Shown: positions 56,210 through 64,000 of the stretch, one piece after another
How positions within the stretch are numbered: the first letter of the stretch is position 1
Layout of the letters: every line of letters begins with the position of its first letter
NCBI RefSeq assembly: GCF_014109825.1
Contig: NZ_CP059576.1
Coordinates: 1,514,001-1,578,000 of the forward strand
Direction: 5' to 3'
DNA length: 64,000 nt
Source: Legionella sp. PC997
GTDB lineage: Bacteria > Pseudomonadota > Gammaproteobacteria > Legionellales > Legionellaceae
The notes under the pieces: model-generated
Database searches by the model: none
Told to the model about the DNA's origin: nothing
Seen by the model: the letters and a program-made list of their open reading frames with translations, nothing else
Position numbers and translations under genes: made by a program

Positions 56210-57688
56210 ATGAAAAAACAAACTTTTGCTAGCAAATCGCAACCCTCATCTCCCCGCAATTACGAATCTCCCCCAACTCCCAGAAGCAAATCCCGACCTT
56301 CCTCGCCACGAGAGATTAATGTTCCTGATTCCCAGGGAGAAAAAAAAGTAGGTGACCCTCCCATTATTGACGAATCAAATAAAGAGAAGAATGGGCCTTC
56401 AGAGACGTCCGCGGGTAAAGGCTCAATTACCCAAGCTTTAAAATTCTTTCGAAGTGGAAAATCCACATCCTTCCCAATCTTACCCTCCGTCACTCCTCAA
56501 GCCCCTCCTTCTCATACTCCACCAGCGATACCTTTAGCGCTTAGTAGTGAAACAATAAAAATTAAGAAAAAAACGGCTAAGGTTGCAGAATCTAAAGAGG
56601 TAGAGGTGCCCGTATTAAAAAAAGTCGAAAGTCATCGAACTGTGTTTGGTGTGCTTAGCCTGGATAATTTAATTTCAGAAGAAAAGTACCCCGAGTTATA
56701 TCGTCGAACGATCGCATGTACCGTTTTAGCGAAGCATTACAATGCCTATATCGAATCGTTAGCTGAGTGCCAGTGGTACACAGCCGCAAGCTTAAAGTCT
56801 ATTCACACTGAAAAAGCTCAAAGACTCCTTCAACATGCGCAAGGTGAGCAGGTGAAACTAATAAAAGAGCTTTGCCAAATACTTGATAAAGCATTAACTG
56901 TGTATTTAATAGAGACAAGTGATCAGGCAGGACAAGTCGATAAACTTTGTGATTTTTTAAGAGAACGTATCGATACCGTAATGGGGCTCACACAATTTGA
57001 TAATTACCCATTCGTCAAAGGTCTTTCTTATAAAGACAAACGTCATTTTTTTCCTAAAGAGATAGATTGTAATTTAATAACAATGAAGAGAATCCAAAAG
57101 AAAGAATATGAATTAAGAGCGGAAATTCAAACAGCTGCCTGGGATTTCTTGCAAACAGAACAATTTAATGAACCCCTGTCAATAATTTTACCGTTTTTGG
57201 CACATTATGTGAATGTTTATCATGGGCCAGCATACGTTAATGCCTTAGAGAAATTAGGCCACTCAATAGTACAGGTATATGATTATTTGGAGGAGCTACG
57301 AATCAAGGAGGCTACTTTTGACTCTGCTATAAAAAATAAATTTACTCCTCCTGGATTTATTAGCTTTAGTTCCTTGTTACCGAAGCATGATGAATTTCGG
57401 AGGCTTCTCATAAGTCAAATAAGTTTGATCTTAAAGCAGAAGGATTCTAAGCCCACTTGTTCTTCTTCTGAGACAGACTTTTTTATTTGCAAGGATAGTG
57501 AATTTCTATCAGCGATAAAGAATGAAATTTCTTCTTTTACAAAAGGATTTAAAAAGACCTATAAAGAGGTTCCAAAAAATCTGCCAAAATTGGCACAAAA
57601 AATTGCTGAAAAGATGTTAGAAGCGAATGCAACCTTAGAGCCTCAAGAAAACCAGGAAAAGGTTGAGTCTCGGGTTTTGGGCTGTTAA
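56210..57688 (+). CDS. Hypothetical protein, Dot/Icm effector candidate
   Basis: 492 residues, AAGGAAGAGTATT before ATG. Residues 1-110 are disordered and Pro/Ser-rich (SQPSSPRNYESPPTPRSKSR, SRPSSPRE), resembling eukaryotic SP-motif tails. Residues 150-480 are mostly helical (KHYNAYIESLAECQWYTAAS; LCDFLRERIDTVMGLTQF; IILPFLAHYVNVYHGPAYVN). The extreme C-terminus has glutamates at -7, -10, -13 and -16 and Leu/Val at -3/-4, the E-block pattern of Dot/Icm signals, and ends in Cys. The fold recalls helical GTPase-regulator domains but I cannot assign it. Translocation is inference. Confidence 0.68.
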   Translation: MKKQTFASKSQPSSPRNYESPPTPRSKSRPSSPREINVPDSQGEKKVGDPPIIDESNKEKNGPSETSAGKGSITQALKFFRSGKSTSFPILPSVTPQAPPSHTPPAIPLALSSETIKIKKKTAKVAESKEVEVPVLKKVESHRTVFGVLSLDNLISEEKYPELYRRTIACTVLAKHYNAYIESLAECQWYTAASLKSIHTEKAQRLLQHAQGEQVKLIKELCQILDKALTVYLIETSDQAGQVDKLCDFLRERIDTVMGLTQFDNYPFVKGLSYKDKRHFFPKEIDCNLITMKRIQKKEYELRAEIQTAAWDFLQTEQFNEPLSIILPFLAHYVNVYHGPAYVNALEKLGHSIVQVYDYLEELRIKEATFDSAIKNKFTPPGFISFSSLLPKHDEFRRLLISQISLILKQKDSKPTCSSSETDFFICKDSEFLSAIKNEISSFTKGFKKTYKEVPKNLPKLAQKIAEKMLEANATLEPQENQEKVESRVLGC

Positions 57689-57807
57689 CCTATTTCTTTA
57701 AAAATCTGAGGGATATTTTACTTCAGCAAGCATGGCAACTCTCTTCAAGACAGTTGCCTTGCTGAAATATAAGAATTTACAAGAAATGATGAATATTGAA
57801 TTCATAC

Positions 57808-59604
57808 CTATTCCAAAACCTCATCAGACTGTTTCTCCTGGTTTTCGGGTAAAAAGCCACCAACCTGGGCATCCCATAAGGTTTTATACAAACCACCTTG
57901 TTTGAGAAGTTCACTGTGAGTTCCATCTTCAACAATATGTCCGTTATCGAATACTAAAATACGATCCATGTGGAGAAGGGTAGACAAGCGATGGGCAATA
58001 ACCAAAGTTGTCTTTTCTTGCATCAGTTGCCATAAACTATCTTGAATATTCGTTTCGGTAATGGAGTCAAGCTGCGAAGTGGCTTCATCAAGCATTAAGA
58101 TCGGGGCATTTTTTAATATGGCTCTTGCAATTGCAATGCGCTGGCGCTGACCGCCGGAAAGCTTAATTCCCCGCTCTCCTACTAATGCACTGTAGCCTTC
58201 TGGCAATTTTTTAATAAACTCATGAGCATGAGCTTTTTGGGCGGCATCAATAACTTCAGCCTCGGTCGCATCAATCTTTCCATAGCGGATGTTATCCGTC
58301 AAGCTTCGATGAAAAAGCGTTGGATCTTGTGGAATCATAGCAATGGCTCGTCTTAAGCTTTCTTGGGTGACCTCTGTGATATTCTGGCCATCGATGAGAA
58401 TTTGACCATCCACTACATCGTAAAGTCTTAATATCAGATTAATAAAGGTTGATTTGCCACTTCCTGAATATCCAACTAATCCAACTTTCTGACCCGCTTT
58501 GATAGTCACTGACTTATTTTGAAATAGCGAATATGTGCCATGATAATGAAACTTAACCTTAGAAAACTTTATTTCCCCCTGAGGTACAACTAATTCCAAT
58601 GGGTTGATTTTATCCTTAATTTCATGAGGTATAACCAAGGATTTTAAACTTTGCTTACATTTACCCTGAGCTTGGTTAAATAGATCCACTTGGAACATGG
58701 TGTACCACATCATATGCCCCAACTCCATTGATAGTCCGATAATTAAAGCAAAATCTCCAATACTTATTAGTTTTTTGCTGTATAAATGGATTAATGTAAA
58801 TCCTGCCACTCCCATCATCACTGCAATCATAGCGCCTTGAACACTTCCTAATAACATAATGAAACGTTCTTTTTTCTGAAAGGCCTCTTGGACCCGCTCA
58901 GAGTAGGTGTTCATGCGATTTATTTCATAAGTCTTTTGTGAAAAGATGCGGATATTTGATTGGTTACTTAATGCATCGACCAACTGGCCAGAAAGCTGAG
59001 ACTCACTGCTTGCATGTTCATCAGACAAGAGCACTAGTCGTGTTGACATCCAAATGCTAAATGATGCAAAGGCACTGAACCAAATCAACAAAATATAAAA
59101 AAACAGGGGGTTTACATAATAAGCTGTGATAAACGAAACGATTAGTAACGAGGCTCCCCGAATGAAATCCACAGTTACTCTATGAAGTATAATTTCAAGA
59201 TTATCTGCAAGTGTTGTAATTTGATCCGTAATTCGCCCTGATAAGTTATCTTGAAAAAATTGATGAGAAGAACCTAAGACATAATTAAAAGTTTGGCTAA
59301 TAACTTCATTTTTGATGAGCGTTTCAAACTTGTAATTTAGATAACCGATTGTTCTCCAGGTGATATTATCAAACATGATAAAGTTCAAAACTAATAAGCC
59401 TGCTATCCAATAAAGATGGGAGGTATCAATGCTTTGCTCAGATGCTAACGCGTTGATGAAGGATTTAATCAATAGACTATTAAATGGACCCCAAAATCCG
59501 GCTAAGATGGCTATGAAGATAAATAAAACAACCATTTTACGATACGGTTTTAAAAAATGTCCTATAAAAGATCCTAAATGGTTCGGTAAATTGGTGTTGT
59601 TCAT
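57808..59604 (-). CDS. ABC exporter, MsbA-like half-transporter
   Basis: 598 residues. Six-helix membrane domain (about 15-320; MVVLFIFIAILAGFWGPFNS, GLLVLNFIMFDNITW, LLIVSFITAYYVNPLFFYIL) fused to an ATPase: Walker A GYSGSGKSTF, Q-loop MIPQDPTLFHR, signature LSGGQRQRIAIARAI, Walker B ILMLDEATSQLD, switch His in VIAHRLSTLLH. Works as a homodimer exporting lipids, peptides or drugs. It lies between two effector candidates facing away from the first. Confidence 0.9.
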   Translation of the reverse strand: MNNTNLPNHLGSFIGHFLKPYRKMVVLFIFIAILAGFWGPFNSLLIKSFINALASEQSIDTSHLYWIAGLLVLNFIMFDNITWRTIGYLNYKFETLIKNEVISQTFNYVLGSSHQFFQDNLSGRITDQITTLADNLEIILHRVTVDFIRGASLLIVSFITAYYVNPLFFYILLIWFSAFASFSIWMSTRLVLLSDEHASSESQLSGQLVDALSNQSNIRIFSQKTYEINRMNTYSERVQEAFQKKERFIMLLGSVQGAMIAVMMGVAGFTLIHLYSKKLISIGDFALIIGLSMELGHMMWYTMFQVDLFNQAQGKCKQSLKSLVIPHEIKDKINPLELVVPQGEIKFSKVKFHYHGTYSLFQNKSVTIKAGQKVGLVGYSGSGKSTFINLILRLYDVVDGQILIDGQNITEVTQESLRRAIAMIPQDPTLFHRSLTDNIRYGKIDATEAEVIDAAQKAHAHEFIKKLPEGYSALVGERGIKLSGGQRQRIAIARAILKNAPILMLDEATSQLDSITETNIQDSLWQLMQEKTTLVIAHRLSTLLHMDRILVFDNGHIVEDGTHSELLKQGGLYKTLWDAQVGGFLPENQEKQSDEVLE

Positions 59605-60106
59605 TTGCTAACTCCCACAGCATACCAACGGTCGCAGTGAACGTTTAGTATCGACTTATCTGTTTCACTACGGATAATTAGTTCAACCAAATTCATAGAC
59701 ATAGGTTACAAATAAAGGGTTCAAAATAGGATTTAGGAGAATAGACAAGACTTAAACATCGAAGTTGAGTTCAGTTTATAGTTTATGATTTACTCTTAAG
59801 TTTGGCAGTAAAATAAAAAGTCAAAAAAGACTATTTTCACACTGTCCTATGGATGAACGTTTTAAGATGTAGTGTTTATGACGCTCTAAACCTAATTTTT
59901 ATTGGCCTTTTAAACTAAATTTACATCTTAATGTAAAACAATTGAACAGTCAATGGTGTTCATGCAAAGTTTTTGTTCCTGAGCAGTCCCATTTATATCG
60001 ATGAGGGATAATACCTTAGTAACCGGGTGAAGCGATGTGACTCATTGAATTTAGCTCGAGAGTAAATTTAAAACTTCGCTTCACCCATTTCATTTTAGTT
60101 ATATGG
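59605..60106. other. Intergenic region without genes
   Basis: About 500 AT-rich bases between the ABC exporter start and the end of the hypothetical gene at 60107. I see no coding frame. It holds the palindrome TTTACAT-CTTA-ATGTAAA (59920-59937), about 315 bases upstream of the exporter start, which could be a regulator site, and the inverted repeat at 60025-60086. Confidence 0.5.
60025..60086. repeat. Inverted repeat GGGTGAAGCGA / TCGCTTCACCC
   Basis: Two exact 11-base arms (60025-60035 and 60076-60086) flank 40 bases, just past the stop of the gene at 60107. The arms resemble REP units seen elsewhere in the window. No T-run follows, so terminator function is uncertain. Confidence 0.6.
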
Positions 60107-61603
60107 CTATACTGTGAAATGAGATTCAACTACATTTTGTTCAACTAATCGCTCATTTGCTTGCATTAAACCCTTGATACAATCTTCTGTTACTCTTTGA
60201 TAATCATCAAAACTTAATTGGGTATCAAATAGTTTAAATAATTGTTCAATAATTTCTTGAATTTCTAAGCCACGAAATGAAATATTAGAGGGCTCCTCAG
60301 AAGCAAATTGCATTCTTAGATGTCCAATCAATCTTTCATGAGGAACATCAAGAAATGAACGAATAAACGGTTTCAGAATTGGAGCATAGGTTTTTGATAA
60401 TAAATTTTGTTTTTCTAATGCTTCAAAATTTGATTGTGTTCCTACTCCACATATAAATAAAAGAAACTGCACTGCCACCTTAACCACTGGATTAAATTGT
60501 TTGTCTTTAAATACAGGGCTTTCTTTTTTTAATCGAACAGCTGCTAATAATAAGGAATGAGCGATTTTCTCTAAAGATTTTTCAGTTTGTTTCAGTTTTG
60601 AATAATGGTCATGTCGATCAAAATACATTTTAGACCATACCTGAAACTTATCCAGGAATGTTTTGCTGTCTTCAATATAGCGTAAGGAAGGTTGGGGAGC
60701 GCTAGGGATTATCATCTCAGGCTTTTGAGGAGTTTCCATGGGAGCTGAATTCGACGCCGCTACAATTAATGCTGCTAAACCCTCCCATTCAGGCTTGGAG
60801 TGCTCACTATTTGAACCCGGTTGTAATGGAATTTGATCTGCTGGGCTAGATTCATTCTTGTTTTCTACGGTTTGCCTCATTTTCTTTCTTAATGGTGTAA
60901 CTACCGGACTTTTCTCTTGAGAAGGTTCCGAAACAGTTTCAGAAAGCTGACGTTTTGCGGTTGGATTTCGCGGTAGTTTCTCTAATAAATCCCTTGCCTG
61001 CTGGAGTCCCATTTCAATTGATGAGTAGAGGTGGTTGTTTATTGAAAGTTGAGCTTGATGAGTCCTATCTTTATATTTACTTTCTAAAATTCTTTTAAAC
61101 TTAATGTATTCATCAATAATATTTGTTAGCTCTTTTCTGATTGAAGCAACATTTGACATATTATTTACTTCTTCTTTTTGAATATAAAAGAGCCGCATCT
61201 CCGCTTTAAGTAATTTAATCTTATGGAGATGAAAATTAGCTTTTAGTATGTGCTCTGAGTGTATTTCATTTAATTGAGAAGGGTGGAGCAATAAATAGGA
61301 ATCAATAATTCTTTGAAAACAATGATTCGCTTTGTCTAATATAATAAGCGAGTCATTAAGGCTGGTTGCTTCTTTATTTTCATAAGCATAATGGATATAG
61401 CTGTAGGCCATAATTAATAAAGCATCATTGTTTTTCGCAAACTCAAAGGTTGTGATAGTTTTATAGAGTTTATTCAGATATTTATTGGGTATGGCTTCGA
61501 ATAGTTCAATATTGTTAGCTAATAACTGAATTTGATTTGTGTCGGAAACAAAATTGTTAAAATTAGTAAGTATCTTTTTATGTATTTTTGTAAGTCTGGA
61601 CAT
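60107..61603 (-). CDS. Hypothetical helical protein, Dot/Icm effector candidate
   Basis: 498 residues with no recognised family. Residues 1-215 are helical and Asn/Lys/Leu-rich (KYLNKLYKTITTFEFAKNND; HIL..FHLHKIKLLKAEMRLF). About 215-310 is a disordered linker rich in Pro/Ser/Glu/Lys with basic TPLRKKMRQ, a possible nuclear-localisation-like stretch. Residues 320-498 form a second helical domain. The C-terminus ERLVEQNVVESHFTV has glutamates at -6, -11 and -15 and Phe at -3, a partial E-block. Two helical domains around a disordered basic linker fit many Legionella effectors; unproven. Confidence 0.62.
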   Translation of the reverse strand: MSRLTKIHKKILTNFNNFVSDTNQIQLLANNIELFEAIPNKYLNKLYKTITTFEFAKNNDALLIMAYSYIHYAYENKEATSLNDSLIILDKANHCFQRIIDSYLLLHPSQLNEIHSEHILKANFHLHKIKLLKAEMRLFYIQKEEVNNMSNVASIRKELTNIIDEYIKFKRILESKYKDRTHQAQLSINNHLYSSIEMGLQQARDLLEKLPRNPTAKRQLSETVSEPSQEKSPVVTPLRKKMRQTVENKNESSPADQIPLQPGSNSEHSKPEWEGLAALIVAASNSAPMETPQKPEMIIPSAPQPSLRYIEDSKTFLDKFQVWSKMYFDRHDHYSKLKQTEKSLEKIAHSLLLAAVRLKKESPVFKDKQFNPVVKVAVQFLLFICGVGTQSNFEALEKQNLLSKTYAPILKPFIRSFLDVPHERLIGHLRMQFASEEPSNISFRGLEIQEIIEQLFKLFDTQLSFDDYQRVTEDCIKGLMQANERLVEQNVVESHFTV

Positions 61604-61782
61604 GGGTACACCTTAATATGTTTTAATGTAAAAAACAGCACGAGGCTTTTACTATTAATTTTTCGTGGCGAATTATGATTGAGAATGATTAAAAAAACAC
61701 TAAAAAAATGGCATTTTTTTGAAAGAGTGTGCAATAAATGAATAAATTCAGGTTGAATTTTAAACCCAACCTGTTTCGATGG

Positions 61783-63411
61783 TTACATTCCTGAGTAATT
61801 GGGTCCGCCCCCTCCTTCCGGGGCATGCCAAACAATATTTTGTCGAGGGTCTTTAATATCGCACGTTTTACAGTGGATGCAGTTTTGAGCATTAATTTGC
61901 AATCTTGGGCCTTGCTCTTCCTCAATAATTTCATATACCCCTGCAGGACAATATCGGCCCTCTGGAAATGCATAAGTCTTTAAATTAATCTCTATTGCCA
62001 ATTGTGGTTTTTTCAATACGAGATGGCAAGGTTGATTTTCTTCATGATAAGTATTCGATAAAAAAACAGAGGACAACCTATCAAAAGTAAGCACACCATC
62101 AGGTTTAGGATACTCTATCTTCTTTGCTTTTTTTGCTGGAAGTAAAGTCGTGTGATCGGCATGATTCGTCAGTGTCCAAGGGGAATGTCCACGGGTAATA
62201 TATGTTTCAAAGGCGGCATTGATCAAGCCATGAATTAAACCATATTTAAACCCTGGTCTTATATTGCGTACCGAATAGAGTTCTTTTTCTAACCAGGATT
62301 TTTTGATTTTTTCTGAATAGCTGGTTAATTCAAATTGTACTTTACTTTCTTGTTGTAAAGCTTCGAAGCATGCTTCTGCTGCAAGCATTCCTGATTGCAT
62401 TGCTGTATGTATCCCTTTAATTTTAGGGACATTAAGGAATCCTGCTGCATCACCAATTAATGCTCCTCCCGGAAAGGTGAGTTTGGGTAAAGATTGCCAT
62501 CCCCCTTCATTAAGTGCGCGTGCCCCATAACTGATTCGTTCGCCTCCAGTTAAGATAGGTTGCACCAAGGGATGGGTTTTGAAACGTTGAAGCTCTGCAA
62601 ATGGATTTAACCATGGATTTTTATAGTCCAAACCCACTACAAAGCCAAGGGCAATACGTTGTTTTGATAAGTGATAGATAAATGAACCACCGTAGGTTGA
62701 ATAATCCATTGGCCATCCCACAGTATGAATCACTTGCCCGGGCTTATGGTGTTCTGCTTTGACCTGCCATATTTCCTTAATACCCAACCCATAGGTCTGG
62801 GGATTTGCTTTATCCCTCAGGTGGTAACGTGTCATTAGGCTTTGGCTAAGTTGTCCACGACACCCTTCAGCAAGCAGAGTTTGCTTAGCTAGTAAATGCA
62901 TCCCGGGTTGATAATTGTTTGTTTTCTCTTTATTTTTATCGAGACCTACACTCCCAGTTGCAACGCCAATCACTTGATCGTGATCATTGTAAAGCGCTTG
63001 AACTGCAGCAAATCCAGGGTAAATTTCGCAACCCAGAGACTCTGCATGTTGGGCAAGAAACATGCAAAGTTCGCCCAGACTAATGATGTAATTGCCATCA
63101 TTATGCATGGGCTTAGGAGTAGGGAGCTTATAGTAGTTTTTTTGAGTTAGAAAATAAAACAGATCTTCGCTTACAGGAGTATCAAGTGGTGCCTCTTGCC
63201 AGACATTAGGAAGTAATTCTTTAAGGCTTCTCGGTTCCAGCACCGCCCCGGAAAGAATATGAGCTCCAACTTGTGCCCCTTTTTCTAGTATACAAACAGA
63301 TAATTCTTTTTTTGCAGCTAAAGCCAGCTGTTTCAATTTAATCGCGGCAGATAGTCCCGCCGGTCCTGCACCGACGATGATTACATCAAATTCCATGGTC
63401 TCGTGTTCCAC
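61783..63411 (-). CDS. Electron-transfer flavoprotein-ubiquinone oxidoreductase
   Basis: 542 residues from GTG 63411 (AGGAG five bases upstream); ATG at 63396 would remove five residues. FAD-binding VIIVGAGPAGLSAAIKLKQ, LEKGAQVGAHILSGAV, GDAAGFLNVPKIKGIHTAMQ, and the C-terminal 4Fe-4S ferredoxin domain CIHCKTCDIKDPRQNIVWH ending in GGGGPNYSGM. Passes electrons from ETF (fatty acid and amino acid oxidation) to ubiquinone at the inner membrane. Normal length; no etfAB next door. Confidence 0.95.
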   Translation of the reverse strand: MEHETMEFDVIIVGAGPAGLSAAIKLKQLALAAKKELSVCILEKGAQVGAHILSGAVLEPRSLKELLPNVWQEAPLDTPVSEDLFYFLTQKNYYKLPTPKPMHNDGNYIISLGELCMFLAQHAESLGCEIYPGFAAVQALYNDHDQVIGVATGSVGLDKNKEKTNNYQPGMHLLAKQTLLAEGCRGQLSQSLMTRYHLRDKANPQTYGLGIKEIWQVKAEHHKPGQVIHTVGWPMDYSTYGGSFIYHLSKQRIALGFVVGLDYKNPWLNPFAELQRFKTHPLVQPILTGGERISYGARALNEGGWQSLPKLTFPGGALIGDAAGFLNVPKIKGIHTAMQSGMLAAEACFEALQQESKVQFELTSYSEKIKKSWLEKELYSVRNIRPGFKYGLIHGLINAAFETYITRGHSPWTLTNHADHTTLLPAKKAKKIEYPKPDGVLTFDRLSSVFLSNTYHEENQPCHLVLKKPQLAIEINLKTYAFPEGRYCPAGVYEIIEEEQGPRLQINAQNCIHCKTCDIKDPRQNIVWHAPEGGGGPNYSGM

Positions 63412-63503
63412 ACGCGCTCCTACTGTGATTATAAAAAGATAAAATAATCGCTTTTCTATGCGCTAATATCAAGATTTATATTTAAAATTAATGTACTTTG
63501 GAG

Positions 63504-63575
63504 TAGGGGGACGCGTATTGAAAATGCGGGATGGTTTATATTGCATTTTTAGGGTGTGCATAACGCGTCACCCTA
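63504..63575. repeat. Competing inverted repeats upstream of ETF-QO
   Basis: TAGGGGGACGCGT (63504-63516) pairs at 12 of 13 positions with ACGCGTCACCCTA (63563-63575). The CACCCTA end of the latter can instead pair with TAGGGTG (63550-63556). The two hairpins exclude each other, between the truncated membrane protein and ETF-QO. Confidence 0.5.
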
Positions 63576-63589
63576 GCTTAAACCATAAG

Positions 63590-64000
63590 TTAATGAGTAT
63601 ATTGATAACCATCATCACAACCATCGGTCGTTGCTGAAACTGCTGTGGCGACTGGACGGCTAAAAAGCGAAAAAATACTATGTGGAATACTGAGAAGGGC
63701 AACCAACACACCTGCTCCCGTCCCAAGAAGCATTAAACCCGTTAGGGCAAGACTGTCTGTGGCTCCCTCTAAAGCAGTGTTACGGTATTCGGCACTCATC
63801 ACTATAATTGATAAAAGCGCGAGTAACATGCATCCAACGAAGTAGCAAGCAGCCACAACTGCAGTGAATGCCATAAGTGCAGTACCCAGTGAAGAGATTA
63901 AAGGGTACCAAACCGGTGCTAATAATTCTCCCGCAAACTCCTGGCCATTTTGATACGGAGTAAAAAAACCAGGACGTTCTCGATATTTACTTGATGTTCG
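63590..64000 (-). CDS. Membrane protein, N-terminus beyond window
   Basis: Frame open from the right edge for 136 codons to a stop at 63590; an internal ATG at 63874 is not the likely start since the frame continues upstream (RERPGFFTPYQNGQEFAGEL). Two membrane segments: LMAFTAVVAACYFVGCMLLA with LLSIIVM, and ALTGLMLLGTGAGVLVALLS. The short tail is SVFS-like then TDGCDDGYQYTH. No family recognised. General plan (paired hydrophobic helices after a polar N-part) is seen in several Legionella membrane proteins. Confidence 0.6.
   Translation of the reverse strand, partial: RTSSKYRERPGFFTPYQNGQEFAGELLAPVWYPLISSLGTALMAFTAVVAACYFVGCMLLALLSIIVMSAEYRNTALEGATDSLALTGLMLLGTGAGVLVALLSIPHSIFSLFSRPVATAVSATTDGCDDGYQYTH

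Overview
The window is a chromosomal segment of a Legionella species (family Legionellaceae, Gammaproteobacteria), probably not L. pneumophila itself. Evidence: AT-rich DNA, an aspartokinase-diaminopimelate decarboxylase fusion, effector-like orphan proteins with glutamate-rich C-termini, a Pseudomonas-type flagellar cluster with no chemotaxis genes, and no LexA box before recA. The species call is inference; no rRNA or typing gene is present.

Layout. 1-2097 (minus, cut by the window edge): GTG-start protein with a cysteine-protease-like N-domain, an effector candidate. 2215-3639 (minus): a chimera joining the N-terminus of that effector-like family to a second diaminopimelate decarboxylase. 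3813-4487: two tandem small paralogues. 4618-12360 (minus): CsiV-like protein, Mrp/ApbC, AddA-like helicase-nuclease, and the aspartokinase-DAP decarboxylase fusion that is the likely parent of the chimera's enzyme half. 12638-14589: FadL-type porin and a secreted protein around a bidirectional terminator. 14803-22587 (minus): hemB, tamB-tamA, mutS. 22831-27549: a four-gene operon (glutamine-synthetase-like ligase, aldehyde dehydrogenase, iron alcohol dehydrogenase, class I amidotransferase) that looks like a gamma-glutamylated amine or amino-alcohol pathway. 27666-33872: small lipoprotein, pncC, recA-recX, alaS, mscL, small membrane protein. 33945-35953 (minus): a DprE1/DprE2-like epimerase pair. 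36532-48259: fliMNOPQR-flhBA, flhF-fleN-fliA-motCD-DUF2802, headed by a sigma-54 promoter and a leader hairpin. 48330-48469: a GC-rich, fold-prone, unidentified intergenic island. 48505-51101: prfB with its programmed frameshift, then lysS. 51268-64000: accessory region with a membrane protein, kinase-methyltransferase pair, TPR protein, PdxH-like protein, two effector candidates around an ABC exporter, ETF-ubiquinone oxidoreductase and a truncated membrane protein.

Most unusual items: the effector-domain/DAP-decarboxylase chimera beside its apparent N-domain donor and about 6 kb from its apparent enzyme donor; a fliP whose N-terminal extension is partly encoded by two REP-like repeats; the GC-rich island before prfB; and the DprE1/E2 pair outside its usual mycobacterial setting. 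REP-like palindromes with GTAGCCTGG or CCTGGGT arms recur in several intergenic gaps. No tRNA, rRNA, CRISPR array or insertion sequence was recognised.
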